Source: an uncultured Lachnospiraceae bacterium (GTDB lineage Bacteria; Bacillota_A; Clostridia; Lachnospirales; Lachnospiraceae). From it: a stretch of DNA of 8,814 nt. The notes beneath the pieces were generated by a model. The model made no database searches. It was not told where the DNA came from and saw nothing but the letters and a program-made list of their open reading frames with translations. The position numbers and the translations under genes were made by a program. The stretch spans positions 1-8,814 of the forward strand of contig CADAHD010000301.1 in NCBI GenBank assembly GCA_902787595.1, read 5' to 3'. Positions 6,038-8,814 of this stretch are shown in pieces. Within the stretch, counting starts at the first letter, position 1, and each line of letters begins with the position of its first letter.

Positions 6038-8287
6038 ATGAATGATAATGTATTGATATATACAAAGCCGGCAGAGGATTTCAATAATGCCCTGCCTGTC
6101 GGAAACGGACGCATAGGCGGCATGGTTTACGGCGGCATCACAAAGGAAAAGATAGGGCTCAATGAGGATTCTATATGGTCCGGCTCTCTCAGACATCGCG
6201 CTAACCCTGATGCAAAAGAAGGGTTTAAGGAAGTGCGGGAACTGATAAAGGCTGGAAACATAGCAAAGGCAGAGAGCCTGGCTATGGATAAGATGGCCGG
6301 AGTTCCCGTAAACAGCAGACACTATATGCCTCTTGGGGATCTGAGCATAAGCTTTGAGCATGCCGAGGATAAGGTCAGCGGCTATAAAAGGAGCCTGGAT
6401 CTTGAAGAGGCATTGGCGGCTGTTGAATATGAGTATGAAGGAACAGCATTCAGACGCGAGGTGTTTGTTTCCGCGCCTGATAACGTTATGCTGATATATC
6501 TTAAGGCCTCCGTTCCCGGAAAGCTTTCATGTGCTGTAGACATAGGCGGAAGGGATGATTATTTTGACGACTGCAGGCCGGACAAAAACGGAAATATCAT
6601 ATATTCCGGCGGTACCGGCTCAAAGGACGGGATATTCTTTACGGCGGCGTTAAGAGCTGTCAATCATGGCGGAAAAATGAGGAGCATAGGCAACAGCATC
6701 AGGATAGAGGCTGCGGATGAAGCGCTTATAGCTTTAGGCGCCAGGAGCAGCTTTTATTGTGAGGATCATGCCGCGCGCGCTGCCAGAGATGTGGAGAGCG
6801 CTCTGTCCAAAAGCTATGATGAGCTGAGAAAAGCGCATGCAGCGGACTATCACGGATTATATGACCGCGTAAAGCTTGAATTAAATGACAACAGCGAAGG
6901 CAATAGCGAGCTGACAACGGATGAGAGACTGAAAAAGATCAGCGAACATCCTGACAATAAACTGATGGAGCTGTATTTCAATTTTGGGCGCTATCTGATG
7001 ATAAGCGGCAGCAGAAGAGGAAGCCAGCCTCTTAATCTGCAGGGAATATGGAATGACAGCATGTGGCCGGCCTGGGGAAGCAAGTTCACCGTTAACATCA
7101 ATGCGGAGATGAATTACTGGCCTGCGGAGAGCTGCAATCTGGCGGAATGCCATGAACCGCTTTTTGAATTGCTCGAGCGCATAGCAAAAAACGGCAGCGT
7201 TATGGCAAAAGAGATGTACGGTATTGAACGCGGTTATGTATGCCACCATAATACCGATATCTGGGGTGACTGCGCTCCGCAGGATAAATGGATACCTGCC
7301 ACGATATGGCCTATGGGCGGAGCCTGGCTGGCGCTTCATGTATATGAGCATTTCCTGTATAACAGGGATCTTGATTTTCTTAAAGAAAAATATCATCTGA
7401 TAAAGGGTGCGGCAGAATTCTTTATCGATTATCTTACGGAGGACGAAAAAGGAAGACTGGTGACCTGTCCTTCGGTATCACCCGAGAATACCTATCGTCT
7501 TCCCGATGGCACGGAGGGACGCATGTGCATAGGCCCTTCCATGGATTCACAGATATTAAGATGCCTTTTTACGGCAGTATGTGAATGCAGCAGACTGCTG
7601 GATACGGATAAGGAGCTGGCTGAGCAGCTGGAAGAGATGATGAAACGCATGCCGCTTCCCGAGACAGGACAATACGGGCAGATTAAAGAATGGGCAGTGG
7701 ATTATGACGAGGTGGAGATAGGGCACAGACATATATCGCAGCTTTTTGCCCTGCATCCGGCCGAGCTTATCACGCCGCAGAAGACGCCGGAGCTTGCACA
7801 GGCAGCCAGGGCTACTCTTAACCGCCGGCTCTCGCACGGAGGCGGACATACGGGCTGGAGCCGCGCTTGGATAGCGAATATGTGGGCAAGGCTTCATGAT
7901 GCGGATAAGGTATATGAAAACCTGCAAAAACTCCTGGCCGTATCCACTAATCCCAATATGTTCGATAACCATCCGCCTTTCCAGATAGACGGAAACTTTG
8001 GCGGCACCGCTGCCATAGCGGAAGCTCTTTTACAGTGCACGGACGGAGAGATCAAGCTGCTTCCCGCTCTGCCTGCGCAGTGGAGGGAAGGCAGCGTAAA
8101 GGGACTGCGGGCAAAGGGCGGATTTATAGTAGATATTAACTGGCGCAACGGCAGGATGAGCTCCGTGCATATATATGCTGCTATAGACGGTGATTGCAGG
8201 ATAAGATATAATAAGGACTACACAGAGGAAGTATCGCTCAAAGCAGGAGAGGATTATGACCTGTTCACCGCAGAGGCTTTCAGATGA
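6038..8287 (+). CDS. GH95 family alpha-L-fucosidase (or alpha-L-galactosidase), cytoplasmic
   Basis: An inverting exo-glycosidase of family GH95, which removes terminal alpha-1,2-linked L-fucose, or L-galactose in some members, from oligosaccharides such as xyloglucan side chains or host glycans. The 749 residues match the usual length of the intracellular form, and there is no signal peptide, so imported oligosaccharides are the likely substrate. Domains are an N-terminal beta-sandwich (about 5-230, with ALPVGNGRIGGMVYGG and EDSIWSG), an (alpha/alpha)6 catalytic barrel (about 275-660) and a C-terminal beta domain. Family motifs are LQGIWND (334-340), NINAEMNYW (353-361), HHNTDIWGD (403-411), SPEN with the likely general acid Glu483, GGGHTGWSRAW, and IDGNFGG with the likely catalytic base Asp651. 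The catalytic roles are assigned by analogy with the Bifidobacterium bifidum enzyme. It follows the CAP-domain protein gene by 42 bases and ends before a strong terminator, so the two are probably one transcript. The exact sugar specificity cannot be read from the sequence. Confidence 0.95.
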   Translation: MNDNVLIYTKPAEDFNNALPVGNGRIGGMVYGGITKEKIGLNEDSIWSGSLRHRANPDAKEGFKEVRELIKAGNIAKAESLAMDKMAGVPVNSRHYMPLGDLSISFEHAEDKVSGYKRSLDLEEALAAVEYEYEGTAFRREVFVSAPDNVMLIYLKASVPGKLSCAVDIGGRDDYFDDCRPDKNGNIIYSGGTGSKDGIFFTAALRAVNHGGKMRSIGNSIRIEAADEALIALGARSSFYCEDHAARAARDVESALSKSYDELRKAHAADYHGLYDRVKLELNDNSEGNSELTTDERLKKISEHPDNKLMELYFNFGRYLMISGSRRGSQPLNLQGIWNDSMWPAWGSKFTVNINAEMNYWPAESCNLAECHEPLFELLERIAKNGSVMAKEMYGIERGYVCHHNTDIWGDCAPQDKWIPATIWPMGGAWLALHVYEHFLYNRDLDFLKEKYHLIKGAAEFFIDYLTEDEKGRLVTCPSVSPENTYRLPDGTEGRMCIGPSMDSQILRCLFTAVCECSRLLDTDKELAEQLEEMMKRMPLPETGQYGQIKEWAVDYDEVEIGHRHISQLFALHPAELITPQKTPELAQAARATLNRRLSHGGGHTGWSRAWIANMWARLHDADKVYENLQKLLAVSTNPNMFDNHPPFQIDGNFGGTAAIAEALLQCTDGEIKLLPALPAQWREGSVKGLRAKGGFIVDINWRNGRMSSVHIYAAIDGDCRIRYNKDYTEEVSLKAGEDYDLFTAEAFR

Positions 8288-8306
8288 AACTTATTTCAAG
8301 ACATGG

Positions 8307-8350
8307 TAAAAAAATACCCCACCGGTTTGATCCGGTGGGGTTCTTGTTTT
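8307..8350. terminator. Bidirectional intrinsic terminator
   Basis: A perfect 9-base-pair stem, CCCCACCGG (8317-8325) with CCGGTGGGG (8332-8340), encloses the loop TTTGAT. On the plus strand it is followed by TTCTTGTTTT, ending the GH95 transcript about 30 bases after its stop. On the minus strand it is followed by TA and seven Ts (complement of 8308-8316), nine bases after the stop of the convergent GH10 gene. It therefore serves both genes. Confidence 0.95.
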
Positions 8351-8814
8351 CAGGAAAGCTTTACTGTTATCTCTGAATTTTCATTAAGTTCAAAGCTTGC
8401 GCTCTTATCGCCTGCGCTCAGTTTATATCCGCCCTTGAAGCCTTTAAGATTGATATAGCCGTCGGCATCTGTGATGAGATCTTCGTGAGTTTCCCAGGTT
8501 TCGTGAATGAGCTTTTTCATCATGTGGTAGGAAGGCTTTAAACTGTTGTCTTCATGTACAAAGCCTGAAGGAGCTTTAAGCCAGCAGCCGTCATTGAAAT
8601 CCCAGGTGGTTATGGCCTCTACCAGGGGATGTTCAAAGAGGGTGGTGTACATTTCCTTCATCTCATTTGCCTGGCGTTCTTCGCCTTCGGGAGTGCTGGG
8701 CCAGGTCTCGACCTGCCAGTCATTCAGATCCTCTATATATCCGGGGATAAGATCGCCGGAAACGAGAGTGTTCTCGGTAAAGTGTATGGGCAGACCGAAA
8801 CGGCTGAACCTCTC
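8350..8814 (-). CDS. GH10 family endo-beta-1,4-xylanase-type enzyme, C-terminal 154 residues (5' end outside window)
   Basis: Read on the minus strand from the right edge, the frame is open from 8814 to the TGA at 8352-8350, so the gene starts outside the window; the internal ATG at 8661 is not the real start. The start of the visible part, RFSRFGLPIHFTEN, is the GH10 strand carrying the catalytic nucleophile (Glu codon 8773-8775). It is followed by LNDWQVETWPSTPEGEERQA, a motif of the xylanase subgroup with HFTE-T/N sequences, then LFEHPLVEAITTWDFNDGCWL and LKPSYHMMKKLIHETW, which close the TIM barrel. The last about 45 residues (TDADGYINLKGFKGGYKL, then an acidic, beta-rich end) form the short beta extension often seen in this subgroup. 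GH10 enzymes cut xylan backbones. Export cannot be judged without the N-terminus. It is convergent with GH95 and shares its terminator. Confidence 0.9.
   Translation of the reverse strand, partial: ERFSRFGLPIHFTENTLVSGDLIPGYIEDLNDWQVETWPSTPEGEERQANEMKEMYTTLFEHPLVEAITTWDFNDGCWLKAPSGFVHEDNSLKPSYHMMKKLIHETWETHEDLITDADGYINLKGFKGGYKLSAGDKSASFELNENSEITVKLS

Noticed and set aside
5570..6361. 263-codon open frame on the minus strand spanning the surface-protein/GH95 junction
   Set aside because: It is antisense to two recognisable coding regions, its translation resembles no family, and it would cross both genes' boundaries.
1..8814. CRISPR array, tRNA/rRNA, insertion sequence or defence system
   Set aside because: No regular direct repeats with spacers, no tRNA-like or rRNA sequence, no transposase motifs or terminal inverted repeats, and all large coding regions are assigned to other families.

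Overview
The window looks like a chromosome segment of an anaerobic, moderate-GC Firmicute, most likely a Lachnospiraceae relative of Butyrivibrio, Pseudobutyrivibrio or Roseburia. The evidence is a PolC-type replicative polymerase (the Gram-positive low-GC form) with Lachnospiraceae-like sequence around its zinc site, a secreted CAP-domain protein built from repeated YTG/DY-type modules, and intracellular plant- or host-glycan glycosidases. The family and taxon calls come from recognising protein sequence; no database search was run.

Layout. Positions 1-2338 (+) hold the C-terminal half of polC, entering from beyond the left edge. It is interrupted twice: a one-base (mod 3) loss near 393, and a 5-base tandem duplication at 2245-2254 that removes the C-terminal clamp-binding motif from the reading frame. 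A 94-base gap (2339-2432) carries an extended -10 promoter and a strong Shine-Dalgarno followed by ATG-TAA-ATG. Positions 2433-5995 (+) encode a secreted protein of about 1,187 residues when one frameshift near 5482 is repaired. In order it has a signal peptide, an acidic stalk, a CAP-like domain lacking the usual histidines, Big_2-like domains, a chitobiase-C-like domain and about six repeat modules. Forty-two bases later, 6038-8287 (+) encodes a complete cytoplasmic GH95 alpha-L-fucosidase-type enzyme. A near-perfect bidirectional terminator (8307-8350) separates it from a convergent GH10 xylanase-type gene (8350-8814, -), of which only the C-terminal part is present.

How the parts fit. The GH95 and GH10 enzymes suggest a plant cell-wall (xyloglucan/xylan) or fucosylated-glycan use locus beside the housekeeping gene polC. 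The secreted protein and GH95 are probably co-transcribed from the promoter at 2379-2387. Three frameshifts in about 5 kb, two of them in an essential gene, are more easily explained by sequence or assembly error than by real gene decay. I see no CRISPR array, RNA gene, insertion sequence or obvious new defence-type system. The most unusual biology is the degenerate CAP domain protein and its possible operon link to a fucosidase.
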